Positions 33,240-42,333 of a stretch of 64,000 bases of DNA are shown piece by piece. A model generated the notes under the pieces. That model made no database searches. It was not told the origin of the DNA and worked only from the letters and a program-made list of their open reading frames with translations. The stretch's first letter is position 1. Each line of letters opens with the position of its first letter. Made by a program: the position numbers and the translations under genes. The DNA lies in assembly GCA_046351235.1 (NCBI GenBank), contig JAXLYV010000001.1:372001-436000 (forward strand), in the 5' to 3' direction. The stretch is from JBBSAT01 sp046351235. Lineage in GTDB: Bacteria > Myxococcota_A > Polyangia > Polyangiales > Sandaracinaceae.

Positions 33240-34452
33240 GGCTCACCACGCCGCGCGCGGCGAGGGCCTCGATCTCCGCGGTGGCCAATCCCAGCTCTTC
33301 GAGCACTTCTCGGCCGTGCTCGCCGACGCGCGGCGGCGGGCGACGGTAGGTCGGCGGCGTGGCCGACGCGTGGATCGGGTTGCCGAGCAGGCGGACCTCG
33401 CCGCGCGCGAGCGTGGGATCGTGGATCGCGACCTCCATCCCGCGCGCCAGCGTGTGCGGATCGGCGAAGACCTGATCGACCGATCGCACCGGCGAGCACG
33501 GCACGCTCTCGGCGGAGAGGAGCGCGACCCACGCCTCGGTGCTGCGCGCGGCCATCCACGCGGCGACCGTCCTGTCGCAGGCCTCGCGATGGCGTACGCG
33601 CGCGTCGTTCGTGGCGAAGCGAGGATCCTGCGCGACCGCGGGCTCGCCCACGAGCTCGCAGAGCTTACGGAACTGGCCGTCGTTGCCGACCGCGAGCACC
33701 ACGTGCCCGTCGCTCGTGCGGAACACGCGATAGGGGACGATGGTCGCGTGTGCGTTGCCGCGGCGCACGGTGCGCGCGCCCGTCGTCAGGTAGCTCGTGC
33801 CCTCGTTCGCGAGCCAGGCCACGGTCGTGTCGTAGAGCGCGACGTCGAGATGCTGGCCCTCGCCCGTGCGATCGCGGTGTCGCAACGCGGCGAGGATCGC
33901 CGTCGCCGCGTACATGCCGCACATCAAGTCGGCGATGCCGACGCCGACCTTCACCGGCTCGCGCTCGGGCTCGCCCGTGAGGCTCATGATCCCCGCGAGC
34001 GCCTGCGCGACGAAGTCGTAGCCGGCCTCGCTGCGGCGCGGCCCCGTCTGTCCGAAGCCCGTGATGGAGCAGTAGACCAAGCGCGGACAGCGCCGCCGAA
34101 GCGTCTCGTAGTCGAGCCCTCGCCGCGCGAGGTCGCCGACCTTGTAGTTCTCGACGAGCACGTCGGCGCGCTCGGCCATGCGCGCCACGAGCGCGGCGCC
34201 TTCGTCCGAGGCGAGGTCGATCGCGATGGAGCGCTTGTTGCGGTTCGCCGCCATGAAGTAGGCGCTCGGCCCGCGGCCTCCGTCGGAGCGCTCGGCGTAG
34301 GGCGGGCCCCAGCCGCGCGTGTCGTCGCCGCGGCCGGGGCGCTCGACCTTGATCACGTCGGCGCCGAGATCGCCGAGCAGCTGCGTGGCGCTCGGCCCCG
34401 CGAGGATGCGCGAGAGGTCGAGGACGCGGACACCGTCGAGAGGACCGTTCAC
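33223..34452 (-). CDS. Family III CoA-transferase (CaiB/BaiF)
   Basis: The 409-residue protein has the hallmarks of the formyl-CoA/CaiB family. It opens with LDGVRVLDLSRILAGPSATQLLGDLGADVIKVE, followed by NKRSIAIDL, LVENYKVGDL and the loop VGIADLMCGMYA, whose Asp is the catalytic carboxylate that forms the acyl anhydride. These enzymes move CoA between carboxylic acids in the cytoplasm. The acid used here cannot be told. It starts at GTG and has no partner dehydrogenase or racemase beside it. Confidence 0.88.
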   Translation of the reverse strand: MNGPLDGVRVLDLSRILAGPSATQLLGDLGADVIKVERPGRGDDTRGWGPPYAERSDGGRGPSAYFMAANRNKRSIAIDLASDEGAALVARMAERADVLVENYKVGDLARRGLDYETLRRRCPRLVYCSITGFGQTGPRRSEAGYDFVAQALAGIMSLTGEPEREPVKVGVGIADLMCGMYAATAILAALRHRDRTGEGQHLDVALYDTTVAWLANEGTSYLTTGARTVRRGNAHATIVPYRVFRTSDGHVVLAVGNDGQFRKLCELVGEPAVAQDPRFATNDARVRHREACDRTVAAWMAARSTEAWVALLSAESVPCSPVRSVDQVFADPHTLARGMEVAIHDPTLARGEVRLLGNPIHASATPPTYRRPPPRVGEHGREVLEELGLATAEIEALAARGVVSLSPAP

Positions 34453-34601
34453 GCAACGAGGGTATCGGTCGCATCACGCCCATGCACGCCTCTGCGCGCC
34501 TCGACCAACGCACGCGGCTCGCTCGAGCCCCTGCGCGGGCCTTCGAGAGCTGGACCGTGCAGCCCCACGGGGCGCTGCGCGCGATGGAGCACGACATCGT
34601 C

Positions 34602-35192
34602 TCAGCGGCGGAGCGCGCGCACGGCGCGGAGCGAGGCCTGGACGAGCGAGTTGTCGGGCGCCTCGTGCGCGCACTCCTCGAGCGCGTGCAGCGCGTCGTC
34701 GATCCGGCCGTCGGCCAAGAGGTGCAGGGCGCGCACGAAGTGCTCCTCGAAGTGCGGCACCTCCACGACGGGCATGCTCGGTCGCGGCGGAGGCGAGGAG
34801 CGCACGGGCGCGACGAGCCGATCTCGATAGAGCGAGACCAGCGCGCGCAGCGCGCGAAACCGGCCCAGGCTCGAGGCGCTCACGATCTGTTCGACGCTCG
34901 CGCGACCGTCGACCAAGCGCATCACGAGGTGCTCGTCGACCTCCTGCTCGGGGCACGCGTCGTCGGGCCGCAGCACGCACGCGGCCCCTCCGAGCGCCTC
35001 GACGTAGCGATGCTGCAGATGCGTTCGCAGCGCGTGGATGCTCGCCGCGATCTCGGGCTGTCGCGGGTGCTCGACGCTCGCCCGCTGCAGGAGCTCGAGC
35101 GCGTCGTCGTGGCGCCGCTCCCGCACGGCCTCGAGGATGGCGATACGGTAGTCGAGAGAGTCGGTTTGGAGGGGGGCTGGGTCGAGGTTCAT
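34602..35192 (-). CDS. TPR-like protein with DUF4388-type helical tail
   Basis: The 196-residue protein starts at the ATG at 35192, 6 bases after AGGGAG. Its N-terminal helices (YRIAILEAVRERRHDDALELLQRASVEHP) look like a tetratricopeptide pair. The middle has LVDGRASVEQIVSASSLGRFRALRALVSLYRDRLV, the winged-helix-like unit that ends many DUF4388/PATAN regulatory proteins of myxobacteria. A final TPR-like pair (HFVRALHLLADGRIDDALHALEEC) closes it. It is probably a cytoplasmic adaptor in signalling. It lies downstream of queG on the same strand with a 226-bp gap. Confidence 0.65.
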   Translation of the reverse strand: MNLDPAPLQTDSLDYRIAILEAVRERRHDDALELLQRASVEHPRQPEIAASIHALRTHLQHRYVEALGGAACVLRPDDACPEQEVDEHLVMRLVDGRASVEQIVSASSLGRFRALRALVSLYRDRLVAPVRSSPPPRPSMPVVEVPHFEEHFVRALHLLADGRIDDALHALEECAHEAPDNSLVQASLRAVRALRR

Positions 35193-35418
35193 GCACTCCC
35201 TTGCTGGACGTCCCGTCGCCATGAGCCTGCATCTTTCCTGCCGACGTGGCGCGCGCGGGATTCGAGGCGCGCACGCAATCGCTGCGTCCTGCCGCAGGGG
35301 CTGCGACGCGCCGGGCGCGTGCACCCAAATCCTTCGAAGAAAAGGACGCGAAACGAGCGAGCCGCGGCTGCACTGCGAGCGGAATGCGCAGTTTCTGCGT
35401 GGGCCCGCGGCGGGCTCG
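35193..35418. other. Intergenic region between queG and the TPR gene
   Basis: No gene is seen in these 226 bp. Small stem-loops occur near the queG end, including CGCAG-TTT-CTGCG and a GC-rich GAGCCCGC / GGGCCC pair, either of which could end the queG transcript. The ribosome-binding site of the TPR gene is at the left edge. Confidence 0.4.
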
Positions 35419-36459
35419 TCAGCTCTCTCTCGCTTCGATGCGGGTGATGGCCCACGCCGCAGCGTCCCGGACGACGGCCTCGGCGTCGGCGCGCGCAGCC
35501 GCTCGCAGCACGGGCAGATGCACGCGCGTTCCACGGTTGCCGAGGACGATCGCCGCGTTGCGCGCGAGCCCCGCGCGGCCGGGGCGCTGCAGTGGCGAGG
35601 CGAGCGTGAACGCCGCGTGCGCCTCCGCGCTCATCGCGAGGATGGCCGCCGCGTCCACGCCCGCGAGCCGCGCATCGGGCGCGAAAGGCGCCGTGAGCGA
35701 GGCGGGCGGAGGCTGCGTGCGATTGAAGGGGCACACGTCCTGGCAGAGATCGCAGCCGAAGAAGCGGTCGCCCATCCCTTCGCGGAGCTCGTCCGGGATC
35801 GGGCCCGCGTGCTCGATCGTCAGGTACGAGATGCAGCGGCGCGCATCGAGCTCGCGCGGGCCGGCGAACGCCCGCGTGGGGCAGGCGTCGAGGCAGGCGC
35901 GGCACTCGCCGCAGCGCTCGCGGATCGGCGCCGTCGGCGCGAGCTCGGCCGCCGTGACGAGCGTCGAGAGCAGCACGTGCGAGCCGAGGCCCGGCACGAT
36001 GAGGCAGCAGTTCTTGCCGATGAACCCGACGCCGGCGCGCTCGGCCCAGGCGCGCTCGAGCACCGGCATCGAGTCGACCGAGTGCCGCGTCGAGTAGCCC
36101 TCGCTGCGCAGGAGCGAGGCGAGCTTCTTGAGGCGCTTGCCGAGCACGTTGTGGTAGTCGCGGCCGCGCGCATAGCGGGCGATGACGCCGGGCGAAGGGC
36201 CCACGTCGCCCTCGGTCCGCGCGAAGGGCGTCGCGAGCACGACGATGCTCTTCGCGCTCCGCAGCATGCGCTCGTGCCGCGGGTCGATGCGCACCTCCGC
36301 CGTCTCTTCGAGCCACGCCATCGAGCCGTGGCGGCCGGCCGCGAGGAAGGCGCGCAGCCGCTCGCCCTCGACGCCCAGCGTCTCGGCCCGCGCGAACCCG
36401 ATGCGCGCGAAGCCGAGCTCCTCGGCGCGCGCGCGGAGCTTCTCCTCGAGCGTGCTCAC
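35419..36459 (-). CDS. queG: Epoxyqueuosine reductase QueG
   Basis: The 346-residue protein matches QueG, which performs the last step of queuosine synthesis, reducing epoxyqueuosine in tRNA with cobalamin and two [4Fe-4S] clusters. It has the active-site region RHSVDSMPVLERAWAERAGVG, with Asp129 the probable proton donor, then two ferredoxin-type clusters, CGECRACLDACP and CDLCQDVCPFN. A HEAT-like C-terminus follows. It starts at a GTG overlapping the stop of the TonB-type gene (GTGA), so it is translationally coupled to an envelope protein with no evident functional link. Confidence 0.93.
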   Translation of the reverse strand: MSTLEEKLRARAEELGFARIGFARAETLGVEGERLRAFLAAGRHGSMAWLEETAEVRIDPRHERMLRSAKSIVVLATPFARTEGDVGPSPGVIARYARGRDYHNVLGKRLKKLASLLRSEGYSTRHSVDSMPVLERAWAERAGVGFIGKNCCLIVPGLGSHVLLSTLVTAAELAPTAPIRERCGECRACLDACPTRAFAGPRELDARRCISYLTIEHAGPIPDELREGMGDRFFGCDLCQDVCPFNRTQPPPASLTAPFAPDARLAGVDAAAILAMSAEAHAAFTLASPLQRPGRAGLARNAAIVLGNRGTRVHLPVLRAAARADAEAVVRDAAAWAITRIEARES

Positions 36460-38216
36460 GGCGGGACGGGCGAGATCGGGGCGGGCGGCGCGAGCTCGAT
36501 GCCGTCGCCGCTCGGCATGTGCTCGAGATCGAGGTGCGTGTCCTGGTGCTCGTCGGTGCTGGCCTCGGGGGGCAGATCCCCGTTGTCGAGCAGGAAGGGC
36601 TCCGCGTTCCACGTGCCGCACTGTCGGGGCCCGCGATCGAAGCGCCAATGGAGCCACGCGTGGCCGTCGCCGCTGAGGATGATCGAGGGCGGGCGCGGGA
36701 AGGGCTGCGCGCGGTAGACGGCCGTGAACGCGCCGAGATCGAAGAGCGTCTGGCCGCTCGTCTCGACGATGCCCACCTGGAAGATCGTTCCGTCGGGGTT
36801 CACCGCGATCTCGAGCGTCGCGTGGAGGTTCATGTCGTTGCGCGGATCGGTCGCGTCGAGCGGCAGCGAGGCGATGAAGCGATCCACGAAGTGCGCGTGG
36901 ATGCGGATGTGCATGTCGTGGAGGAAGCGCGCGAAGGGCGAGGCCGCAGCGTTCAATGCGGTCTGGTTTCCGGGCCGCACGCCGGCGATGTAGTTCTCCG
37001 ACGCCGCACGGAACGAGTCCCAGATCTCCTGCGAGGCCGAGCCACGCGCATGCGAGCGGCGGCGCTCGAGCCGTGCGTGACGCTCGCGCTCGAGCTGCTC
37101 CTCGCCGTAGACCGCCTCGAGCGCTGCGTAGCTGACGCCGAGCTGCGGGCCCTCGCGCTCGCTGCTGCCGCGCTCGAGCGGAGAGCCACCTTCGCGGCCG
37201 ACGTGGCCGGAGTGGGGCCCGAGGCCCGCGATGCCGCGGCCGGGGCCTTCGCGGTGGTGGCCGCCCGCGTCGCCGCCGCCGTCGCCGCTCGGTCCGGGAA
37301 CGGGCACCCGCACGGTGTACGAGCCGAAGCCGTCGCTCACGAGGACCTCGGTCGTGGGCTGCCCGCCGAGCGCGCGGACACCGCCCTCGTCGCCGGTCGA
37401 GGGCGTGCCGTGCTCGACCTGCATGGACTCGGCCTCGCTCGACGCATCGGTGCCCGAGGCCACCTGCGGCCGCGGAGAGCGCGAGGGATCGTCGGTCGCA
37501 TCGCGCGGGTCGATCCGATCCTCTTCTTCGGGCGTCGGGAGGCGCTCGTCCGAGCCCTCGCTGTCGCGGCTCTCGGCGACCACGTGCTCGGAGGAGTCGC
37601 CCGTCGTCTCGGCGGGGACCGCGTCTTCCGGCGGCCCCGTGTGCGGGTCGTTCGCCTCGCCGTTGCGGCTCGTGATCTGCGCCATCGTCTCTTCCTCGAC
37701 GGTGCGGTTCTGCTCGGCGAGGTACTGCGCGTCGGGCGGCGGCGGCTGATCGGGATTGTCGCTCTGCTGCACCACCGACGCCCGCTGCTCGAGCGGCGGC
37801 GGCGTCTGCGGCGCGGGCGGCGTCACCTCGGTCGCCGGCGGCGCGGGCTGCTGCGCTTCGGGCTGCGGCTCGGGCGGCGTGGGCGGCGGCGCCTGCGGCG
37901 TGGGCGCGCGCGGGTGGGGCCTCTCCGGCCGGCGTCGCTCGCGGTGCTCGGGCGGCGGCTCCTCCGCGTCCGCGGTCGGCTCTTCGGTGGGCGCGAGCTC
38001 GGCGTCGACCGGCGTCGGCGATTCCGGCGGGTCGGTGAGCACGAACTCGATCTCCGACGAGGGCTGCGCGTCGTGCGCGGAGCTCGCGAGCAGCGCGCGC
38101 AGCTCCCCGAGCCCCACGTACGCCTGCATGTGCGCCCCCAGCGAGAACACGAGCGCCCCGACCAGCACGGCCGCGCTGGGGATCACGATCCGGGACGACG
38201 GGGAGGGGGGCGGCAA
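36456..38216 (-). CDS. TonB-family protein with long Pro/Glu linker
   Basis: The 586-residue protein has one N-terminal membrane segment (IPSAAVLVGALVFSLGAHM, about residues 12-30). A long Pro/Glu/Gln-rich, acidic linker (about 55-380) could cross the periplasm. A C-terminal TonB-like domain (about 430-540) has NLHATLEIAVNPDGTIFQVGIVETSGQTLFDLGAFTAVYRAQPFPRP. TonB proteins pass inner-membrane proton-motive energy to outer-membrane receptors or secretin-like machines. No exbB/exbD pair lies nearby. It overlaps queG by four bases. Confidence 0.8.
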   Translation of the reverse strand: MPPPSPSSRIVIPSAAVLVGALVFSLGAHMQAYVGLGELRALLASSAHDAQPSSEIEFVLTDPPESPTPVDAELAPTEEPTADAEEPPPEHRERRRPERPHPRAPTPQAPPPTPPEPQPEAQQPAPPATEVTPPAPQTPPPLEQRASVVQQSDNPDQPPPPDAQYLAEQNRTVEEETMAQITSRNGEANDPHTGPPEDAVPAETTGDSSEHVVAESRDSEGSDERLPTPEEEDRIDPRDATDDPSRSPRPQVASGTDASSEAESMQVEHGTPSTGDEGGVRALGGQPTTEVLVSDGFGSYTVRVPVPGPSGDGGGDAGGHHREGPGRGIAGLGPHSGHVGREGGSPLERGSSEREGPQLGVSYAALEAVYGEEQLERERHARLERRRSHARGSASQEIWDSFRAASENYIAGVRPGNQTALNAAASPFARFLHDMHIRIHAHFVDRFIASLPLDATDPRNDMNLHATLEIAVNPDGTIFQVGIVETSGQTLFDLGAFTAVYRAQPFPRPPSIILSGDGHAWLHWRFDRGPRQCGTWNAEPFLLDNGDLPPEASTDEHQDTHLDLEHMPSGDGIELAPPAPISPVPP

Positions 38217-38268
38217 CGGGCTCCTTCCCGGCCTGGTCGGCGCGACCGAGAGGACGGGGCTCTTGGGG

Positions 38269-38290
38269 CGTAGGAGTCTTTGATCCTACG
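38269..38290 (-). terminator. Stem-loop upstream of the TonB-type gene
   Basis: The stem CGTAGGA / TCCTACG has an 8-base loop. It lies just beyond the larger hairpin at 38294-38322, in the path of minus-strand transcription. It may be a second terminator or part of the leader of the TonB-type gene. Confidence 0.35.
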
Positions 38291-38293
38291 GGC

Positions 38294-38322
38294 AATCCGA
38301 CCGCCTGCGCAGGCGTCGGATT
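38294..38322 (-). terminator. Terminator-like hairpin after the esterase-extensin gene
   Basis: The arms AATCCGACCGCCTG and CAGGCGTCGGATT pair fully except for one bulged C. It lies 63 bp beyond the stop of the minus-strand gene at 38386 and has no clear U-run. Confidence 0.45.
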
Positions 38323-38385
38323 TGGGGCGAAACGACCCCCGCGCCTCCCTCTACGACCGGGCCTCGGTGGGCATGTCGCCCTGCG

Positions 38386-41301
38386 TCAACGAACGAACAC
38401 GCGCGGGTCGTCCGGGCGGGCGTCGATGTGGAAGTGATTCCGGTGGCCGTCGTTGTAGTTCGGCGTCAGCACGGACGAGAACGCGTTCGTGTCCGCCAGC
38501 TCACAGGCGATCTGCCGGAGCGTGCGCGCTCGCCCGCCGCGCGGGCCGCGCCCCGCGCACGTCAGGCGCCCCGGGGTCTCCACGAAGTCGTCGTTCACCG
38601 AGAGGATCGTGCCGTCGTCGGTCTCGAACGCCGACATGTCGAGCGCGAGGCCCATCGTGTGGAAGCTCGTGCGCGGCGTGGACCGTGACGCGCTCAGGAC
38701 CTCCACGCGGCGCACCTCGTGCGCGCGCAGCACTTCGGCCAATCGCGGGAGGCGCGCGATCATCTCGCAGGCGAGGGCGACCACGTCGCCGCGCTCGGCG
38801 TGGGTCGCTTCCATCTCGAAGGTGACGCCGCCGATCGGCGAGTCGATCCGCAGAGGGTGCATGACGGGCGAGTCGAGCTCGGGCACGGGCGTCACGGCGA
38901 TCTCGGCCGCCTCGAGCGCGGCCAGGCACTCGGCCTCGGGGCGCACGCTCCAGCGCGCCTCGTCGTGCACACGCCACTCGCCGCCGGGGATGATCGCGCG
39001 GAAGTTCGGGAACGTCGGGATGCGCCGCGCGATCGCGCGCGCGATCGGGCCCATCGGATCGTCTTCCGGCGCGAGGAACGAGCGCGGCGCCCGCGGCACG
39101 CGCGGGACGGGCGTGAAGTACGGAAGCGTCACCGGCGGCGTCTGCTCCAGCACGTCGGGCGGCAGCACGTAGTCTTCGCCCACGCCGAGAAGGCGATTGC
39201 GCTCGAGGCGCGCCGTGCGCTCGTCCTCCGTCTCGTCGCTCGCCGGCTCCGAGAGCACGGCCGGCTCGGCGCCCGCATCGCTCCCGCCGTCCTGCACGAG
39301 CACGATCTCGCCCACGGGCCCGTCGTCGCCCCCTTCGCCCACCGGGCCGCGCCGCGTGCTGCGCTGGGCGAGCTCGCTCCGCAGCTGCCACCGATCATCG
39401 AAGAAGCCCATCGCGGTCGCCGTGCGCCCGAGGATCAGGCGTGGCCGCGAGCGCGTCGCCGCGCCGTCGTAGACGACCCAGTCGGGCACGAAGTCCGGCA
39501 GGTTGTTCCCATTCATCACGCCCTGCGTGGTGGGCGCCGTCTGCACGATCACGTAGCGCGGCGCGCCGCCCTCGGGCACGAGCGGGCTCGGGTACACGAA
39601 GCGCACGCCGATCCCCGCGTCGCGGTAGACGCGCTCGCCCACGTGGATGCCGTCGGCCGCGGCGTGGATCGGCAGCCGATCGGCGATGCGCTCGAGCACC
39701 GCGTTCGATCCCGGCGTGCCGTAGAGCACGACGTGGTGCGTGCGCATCTGCTCTTCGGTGAGCGCCGTGTCCGCCACCACGAGCTGGTGGTAGTTCCAGA
39801 GGCCCTGCACCCAGCCGTGCGATCCTCGCTCGGCCGCGCGGCGCAGCTCGTCGGTCGCCTCGGGATCCTGCGTGCCGTAGACGTGGATCATCGCGTCGCG
39901 ATACGCGTCCGTGATCGGCCCCGACTGCCCCTCGTGCTTGAAGAGCGCGCCCGGCTCCTCCTCGAGGAAGCCCGGGCCCCAGCCGCTCGCGTCGCGCCGC
40001 AGGTGCACGACCTGGCCCAGCGGCGCGCGCGGGCCCTCGTAGGCCGTCTCGCCGTCGACCGTGATGGTGAGCGTGTCGCCGTCGCCGAGCGGCGCATCGC
40101 GCAGGTCGAGCCCGATCTGCGAGACGCGCTCGGTCGTGAGCGTGATGCGACCATCGAGGCTCGCGTGCGCCTCGATGCGCGAGAGGCGCGGGTAGTCGAC
40201 GATGCGCTCGGCCGTGACCCAGTGCTGCCGGTTCGCGCGGTAGTCGCCCGTCACGAGGCGCACCTCGGCGCGCCGCGGATCGTGCGTGACGCGCGCCATC
40301 ACGTCGTAGAAGCGCCCGTGCCGGTGCACCACGTAGAGCAGGTCGTGCCCCATCTCGTACCAGGTCACCTGCGGCTCGATGCCGATGTCCCGCATGTGCT
40401 CTTCCATCTCGTGCACGAACGCGGGCCGCATCGGGCCGGGGTCTTGCGTGCCGTGATAGAAGCGGAAGTCGGTGTCGAGCGAGTTCTCGGCGAGGTGCAT
40501 GCCCGACTGCATGAGCATCACCGTCGTCTCTTCGGCCGTGGGCTGGCCGCCCGTGTACTGCACCCAGCTCGGCGCGCCGGCCATCGCGGTCACGAGGCTG
40601 AAGCGGTACGCGTGGCGCATGCCGACCGCGTAGCTGCCGACGCCGCCGTTCGAGAGGCCACCGAGCACGATGCGGCTCGCGTCCACGTGGTAGTGGGCGC
40701 GCACGTCGTCGAGCACGCGCAGGATGTCGTCCTCGCCCATCCAGCGCCAGAGCACCTGCCCGAAGCCGTCGGGCGCGACGACGATCCACTCCGGCGACCA
40801 GCGCGGCTCGTAGTCGTCCCAGAGGTGCTGGTTGTAGGTGAGCCAGTCCATGTTGTTCCCGAGCACGACGCCCAGGAACAGGTTCCCGTTGCTCGATCCG
40901 CCGTGGAGCATGATCAAGAGCGGCCAGCTGCGCGACGGGTCGTAGTCGGGCGGGATGTAGATGCCGTAGCCCTGGCGGATGATCGACGAGGGCGCGTCGT
41001 AGCCGCGGTTCGTGATCATGCCGCGCTGAGCCGGGTAGGGGTCGCGCCCGGCCTCCATCTCGTCGAGGTAGTGCCCGGCGCGCGTGCGCCACGACGCGGC
41101 GGGTGCCTCGAAGCGATCCTCGATCCGATCGGCGACGTCGACGAGGTAGCTGACGCTCGTGATCGAGGCGACCGGCACGCCCTCGGGGCGGTGCGCCTCG
41201 AGCGCCGCGATGCGCTCGCGCAGAGAGTCGGAGGAGGGCTGCGCCGCCGCGGGCGCGGCAGCGAGGAGCACGAGCAGAAAGAGGTACGACCCAGGGCGCA
41301 T
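38386..41301 (-). CDS. Secreted fusion: PHB-depolymerase-type esterase + extensin-like (M15-type) peptidase domain
   Basis: The 971-residue protein has a signal peptide (about residues 1-20). An alpha/beta-hydrolase esterase domain (about 105-375) has MLHGGSSNGN near 131 (oxyanion), nucleophile Ser217 in GLSNGG and a candidate His in MGHDLLYVVHRHGRF. A beta-rich middle and an acidic linker follow. The last 200 residues match the extensin-like C-terminal domain, with FHTMGLALDMSAF and NYNDGHRNHFHID giving the His/Asp/His metal set of M15-type D,D-peptidases. It may cleave ester-linked and peptidoglycan substrates. A GTG at 41316 is the alternative start. Confidence 0.75.
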   Translation of the reverse strand: MRPGSYLFLLVLLAAAPAAAQPSSDSLRERIAALEAHRPEGVPVASITSVSYLVDVADRIEDRFEAPAASWRTRAGHYLDEMEAGRDPYPAQRGMITNRGYDAPSSIIRQGYGIYIPPDYDPSRSWPLLIMLHGGSSNGNLFLGVVLGNNMDWLTYNQHLWDDYEPRWSPEWIVVAPDGFGQVLWRWMGEDDILRVLDDVRAHYHVDASRIVLGGLSNGGVGSYAVGMRHAYRFSLVTAMAGAPSWVQYTGGQPTAEETTVMLMQSGMHLAENSLDTDFRFYHGTQDPGPMRPAFVHEMEEHMRDIGIEPQVTWYEMGHDLLYVVHRHGRFYDVMARVTHDPRRAEVRLVTGDYRANRQHWVTAERIVDYPRLSRIEAHASLDGRITLTTERVSQIGLDLRDAPLGDGDTLTITVDGETAYEGPRAPLGQVVHLRRDASGWGPGFLEEEPGALFKHEGQSGPITDAYRDAMIHVYGTQDPEATDELRRAAERGSHGWVQGLWNYHQLVVADTALTEEQMRTHHVVLYGTPGSNAVLERIADRLPIHAAADGIHVGERVYRDAGIGVRFVYPSPLVPEGGAPRYVIVQTAPTTQGVMNGNNLPDFVPDWVVYDGAATRSRPRLILGRTATAMGFFDDRWQLRSELAQRSTRRGPVGEGGDDGPVGEIVLVQDGGSDAGAEPAVLSEPASDETEDERTARLERNRLLGVGEDYVLPPDVLEQTPPVTLPYFTPVPRVPRAPRSFLAPEDDPMGPIARAIARRIPTFPNFRAIIPGGEWRVHDEARWSVRPEAECLAALEAAEIAVTPVPELDSPVMHPLRIDSPIGGVTFEMEATHAERGDVVALACEMIARLPRLAEVLRAHEVRRVEVLSASRSTPRTSFHTMGLALDMSAFETDDGTILSVNDDFVETPGRLTCAGRGPRGGRARTLRQIACELADTNAFSSVLTPNYNDGHRNHFHIDARPDDPRVFVR

Positions 41302-41550
41302 GGCAGAAAGAAACACCAGGGGGGTCGACCGGAGCCACTTCTCGGCCGGGCCTGGCGCGGCCCCCGTGTGGATCGGACGCGCGAGCGTGTCGAGTCATTC
41401 TCGCGGATGCGGTGACGGGGCCCTCCGAAGCGAGAAAGAGCGTGACGCGCGAGTAGAGCCCGCGTCCTCGTGGCGCTGCTGCGAGCCGGCTGGCGCGGAG
41501 AGGCGTTCACGTCACACTCCCGCGCCGGTCGAACGAAGAAGGACGAGACG

Positions 41551-42327
41551 ATGACGAAGCGCGGTTGGATCCTGGGGTCGGTGGCGGTTCTCGCGTGTCT
41601 GGTCGCGACCGACGGGGCCTCGCTCGTCCAGGCGCAGGCGTGCGCGCCGGGCGCGTACTGGGACACCGCGTCGGGGCAGTGTGTCTGCGCTCCGTCGACG
41701 CCGCGCTGGGATGCGGCCTCCGGGCAGTGCTTGCCGTGCGCCCCGGGCGCGTACTGGGACGGCGGGCGCGCCGAGTGCGTCTGCGCGCCGTCGACGCCGG
41801 TCTGGGACGGCGTCGCCGGTCGCTGCGTGGCGTCCGTCGCGCAGGCGTGCGCGGCGGGCTCGCACTGGGACGCCTCGCGCGGACAATGCACGTGCGATGC
41901 GGCGACGCCGGTGTGGGATGGCGTCGCGGGGCGCTGCGTCGCGTCGGTAGCGCAGGCGTGCGCGGCGGGCTCGCACTGGGACGCCTCGCGCGGGCAGTGC
42001 ACGTGCGACACGGCGACGCCCGAGTGGGACGCTGCCTCGGGTCGCTGTGTCGCTCCGCCGAACTGCCGCGCGCTGCTGATGGCCGCGGGCCTCGGCTCCT
42101 ATGCGCCCGACTGTGCGGGCGCCGATCCCTGGTGCGCGGCGGCGGTCATCCGCGCGGGAGTGCCCTCGTACCTGCGCGACTGCCAGGGCGTGGATCGCGC
42201 GTGCGCGGTGGCCGCCGCGGAGGCGGGCGTGCCGTCGTACATCCGTGACTGCGTCGGCGTGGACTCGGCGTGCGCGGTGGCGGCGATTCAGTCGGGTCGT
42301 CCGTCGTACATCCGCGACTGCCACTGA
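41551..42327 (+). CDS. Secreted Cys-rich repeat protein
   Basis: The 258-residue protein has a signal peptide ending near VQAQ. Five Cys-rich units of about 37 residues follow, such as CAAGSHWDASRGQCTCDAATPVWDGVAGRC cut in its first part. Three 23-residue units then occur of the form G-V-P-S-Y-I-R-D-C-x-G-V-D-x-A-C-A-V-A-A. The first set resembles small disulfide knots such as the EB or chitin-binding modules of eukaryotes, and the second is an unusual helical repeat. No enzymatic motif is present. It may be a matrix or adhesion protein. Confidence 0.6.
   Translation: MTKRGWILGSVAVLACLVATDGASLVQAQACAPGAYWDTASGQCVCAPSTPRWDAASGQCLPCAPGAYWDGGRAECVCAPSTPVWDGVAGRCVASVAQACAAGSHWDASRGQCTCDAATPVWDGVAGRCVASVAQACAAGSHWDASRGQCTCDTATPEWDAASGRCVAPPNCRALLMAAGLGSYAPDCAGADPWCAAAVIRAGVPSYLRDCQGVDRACAVAAAEAGVPSYIRDCVGVDSACAVAAIQSGRPSYIRDCH
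41800..42021 (+). repeat. 111-bp tandem duplication inside the Cys-rich gene
   Basis: Units 41800-41910 and 41911-42021 are nearly identical, including a long exact stretch around GCGCAGGCGTGCGCGGCGGG. They encode two 37-residue repeats. Three 69-bp units starting at 42160, 42229 and 42298 follow and encode the 23-residue repeats. This shows in-frame growth by duplication. Confidence 0.85.
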
Positions 42328-42333
42328 AAGCGC

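Noticed and set aside
34602..35534. A longer N-terminus for the TPR gene reaching into queG's end
   Set aside because: The added residues are Arg/Pro-rich and overlap queG. A strong ribosome-binding site supports the start at 35192.
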